This document shows, piece after piece, positions 5,464-6,494 of a DNA stretch of 6,494 nt; the stretch's first letter is position 1, and each line of letters opens with the position of its first letter. Position numbers and translations under genes: made by a program. Under the pieces are notes generated by a model. That model was not told where the DNA came from, did not search any database, and worked only from the letters and a program-made list of their open reading frames with translations. Location: the NCBI GenBank assembly GCA_030667205.1, contig DAOUWH010000093.1:1-6494 (forward strand), in the 5' to 3' direction. Origin of the DNA: Nitrospirota bacterium (GTDB lineage: Bacteria; Nitrospirota; Thermodesulfovibrionia; Thermodesulfovibrionales; JdFR-86).

Positions 5464-6289
5464 ATGGCTCTCTTGCTGCCCGCCCTAAGGGATACGCCCC
5501 GGGCGAGCCGGTAAAGGGAAGCGCAAGCATCCCAGGAAGGCCCAGGCACCTTGAGTCGCGGATGTGCGAAAGGCCTATGGTCATGTCGGTATGCCCCCTT
5601 GCGGGCTGGGCGCGGTAGGTCCCCAGGAGCCTGTCCCACCAGGGAAGGTTGAACCCGAAATTGGAGTTCGTCTCCCGTATAATTACCGAGTGGTGGACGC
5701 GGTGCATGTCGGGGGTGACCACGAAAAGCCTTAAAATTCGATCCATGCCCAAAGGGATGCGGATATTGCCGTGGTTGAACATGGCGGTGCCGTTGAGCAA
5801 TACCTCGAATATCACCACGGCAAGGACGGGTGGGCCAAGTGCCGCGACTGCTGTAAGCTTTATGATGGTCGAGACGATTATCTCTATGGGATGGAAGCGC
5901 AGCCCCGTGGTAAGGTCGAAGTCGAGGTCGGCATGGTGCATCATGTGAAAGCGCCACAGAACAGGCACCGCATGGAACATGACATGCTGGAGATATACCA
6001 CAAGGTCGAGAATTATTACGCTGATTATGACCGGGGGCCAGTAGGATACGTCCATGGAGTTGAAAAAACCGAATCCGTTTTCTCCGGCAATGAGGGCCAT
6101 GCCTGCGGGAAGTATCGGGAATATCAGGCGCACTAACACGACATAGATTAGCACGACGCCGAGATTGTTTGCCCAGCGCGAAACCTTCGGGTGTTGCATG
6201 CGGCGGCGCGGGGCAAGGGCCTCCCAGGCCCCGATAGCGACCAGGATGCCGAGGAAGAACGCAAGCCTTGTGGTATCAATGCTGTCCAT
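5462..6289 (-). CDS. Sterol desaturase / fatty acid hydroxylase family membrane protein
   Basis: Integral-membrane protein with the histidine clusters that hold the di-iron centre of O2-dependent lipid hydroxylases and desaturases. It has 275 residues from the ATG at 6289. Histidine motifs, numbered from that ATG, are HVMFH (102-106), HMMHH (115-119), RFHP (131-134), FNHGN (171-175) and HRVHH (196-200), followed by NFGFNLPWWDRLLGTY, all typical of the superfamily. Hydrophobic segments lie at about 9-25, 43-68, 84-102 and 136-165. A TTG two codons upstream is an alternative start. I prefer the ATG because it sits 20 nt from the predicted transcription start; neither has a good Shine-Dalgarno sequence. 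The substrate cannot be told from sequence: sterols, hopanoids, carotenoids, fatty acids and ether lipids are all known in the family. It is the first gene of a two-gene operon with the amidase. Confidence 0.93.
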   Translation of the reverse strand: MDSIDTTRLAFFLGILVAIGAWEALAPRRRMQHPKVSRWANNLGVVLIYVVLVRLIFPILPAGMALIAGENGFGFFNSMDVSYWPPVIISVIILDLVVYLQHVMFHAVPVLWRFHMMHHADLDFDLTTGLRFHPIEIIVSTIIKLTAVAALGPPVLAVVIFEVLLNGTAMFNHGNIRIPLGMDRILRLFVVTPDMHRVHHSVIIRETNSNFGFNLPWWDRLLGTYRAQPARGHTDMTIGLSHIRDSRCLGLPGMLALPFTGSPGAYPLGRAAREP

Positions 6290-6315
6290 ATGCAAGCGGT
6301 CCGTTTTGAAACCAG

Positions 6316-6345
6316 ATTATAGCTAATTTGAAGTTTTAATTACAG
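6316..6345 (-). promoter_or_regulatory. Promoter of the desaturase-amidase operon
   Basis: On the - strand a perfect TATAAT (6316-6321) is preceded, at 18 nt, by CTGTAA (6340-6345), a weak -35 with three of six matches. The surroundings are AT-rich compared with the genes. Initiation is predicted near 6309, about 20 nt before the ATG. Confidence 0.6.
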
Positions 6346-6375
6346 GGTTTATCGAGTAGCCTTCATCGGTTGCTG

Positions 6376-6384
6376 TGTTATTAT
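6376..6384 (+). promoter_or_regulatory. Extended -10 promoter directly upstream of the DUF3786-like gene
   Basis: TG-T-TATTAT: the TG of an extended -10 is at 6376-6377 and the TATTAT hexamer at 6379-6384. No recognisable -35 is found 16-18 nt upstream. The expected start point, 7 nt downstream, falls on the A of the ATG at 6391. This is consistent with a leaderless transcript. The AT-rich gap of about 100 nt is shared with the divergent desaturase promoter. Confidence 0.45.
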
Positions 6385-6390
6385 CATATT

Positions 6391-6494
6391 ATGTCTGCGG
6401 GGATAGAAAAGGCATGGGAGGCCCTTAAGGGGCTTGACCCGAAGGATGTCGAACAATGGTCGTCCGTCTCATACAATGACGGCGCTTATATCCT
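6391..6494 (+). CDS. Probable DUF3786 domain protein, N-terminus only (3'-truncated)
   Basis: An open frame begins at the ATG at 6391 and runs off the window after 34 full codons. The visible residues include IEKAWEALKGLDPKDVEQ and the segment SSVSYNDGAYI. A short helix ending LKxLDPxxV, then a strand with xVxYxxGxYIL, resembles the beginning of DUF3786 proteins, a family of unknown function found in anaerobic Desulfobacterota, Nitrospirota and relatives, some with corrinoid or iron-sulfur links. This assignment rests on memory of the family's N-terminus and on little sequence. There is no Shine-Dalgarno sequence upstream, and the preceding bases look like a -10 element, suggesting leaderless translation. 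It is divergent from the desaturase operon. Confidence 0.5.
   Translation, partial: MSAGIEKAWEALKGLDPKDVEQWSSVSYNDGAYI

Noticed and set aside
5771..6136. + strand open frame (121 codons) opposite the desaturase gene
   Set aside because: It lies wholly inside a gene with intact histidine motifs on the other strand and its residues are the shadow of that gene.

Overview
The window is ordinary GC-rich bacterial chromosome. It carries the 3' end of a division and cell-wall (dcw) cluster, followed by a short accessory region on the opposite strand. The order ddl-ftsQ-ftsA-ftsZ, a POTRA-type FtsQ with a single membrane anchor, and an actin-like FtsA all fit a Gram-negative (diderm) bacterium. AGG (Arg) and ATA (Ile) codons are common in every gene, so the base composition looks uniform and nothing suggests recent transfer. 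The gene set would suit a Desulfobacterota (former Deltaproteobacteria), Nitrospirota or similar lineage, possibly an uncultivated one. This placement is an inference from gene style, not from a marker gene.

Layout: positions 2-4097 on the + strand hold ddl (5' end cut by the window), ftsQ, ftsA and ftsZ. They are packed with a 1-nt gap, a 4-nt ATGA overlap and a 16-nt gap, so they are almost certainly one transcript. A perfect 12-bp hairpin at 4118-4147 closes the cluster. It faces a second perfect 12-bp hairpin at 4252-4280 that closes a convergent cold-shock protein gene (4291-4491, - strand). That gene has its own promoter near 4601-4629 and a roughly 100-nt leader. Further right, on the - strand, are a two-gene operon of a membrane di-iron fatty-acid-hydroxylase/sterol-desaturase family protein (5462-6289) and an omega-amidase-like nitrilase (4687-5451). 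These are translationally coupled and read from a promoter with a perfect TATAAT at 6316-6321. A divergent + strand gene, probably of the DUF3786 family, begins at 6391 and runs off the window. It has no Shine-Dalgarno sequence and looks leaderless.

How the genes work together: Ddl makes the D-Ala-D-Ala dipeptide of peptidoglycan precursors. FtsZ forms the cytokinetic ring, FtsA tethers it to the membrane and FtsQ links it to the periplasmic divisome. The desaturase and amidase pair has no obvious functional link to division.

I see no mobile element, CRISPR array, tRNA or rRNA, and no clearly new multi-gene system. The points most worth a second look are a 29-bp near-perfect palindrome inside ftsA, a GC hairpin just upstream of the ftsZ ribosome-binding site, non-standard C-termini on both FtsA and FtsZ, and leaderless-looking starts.
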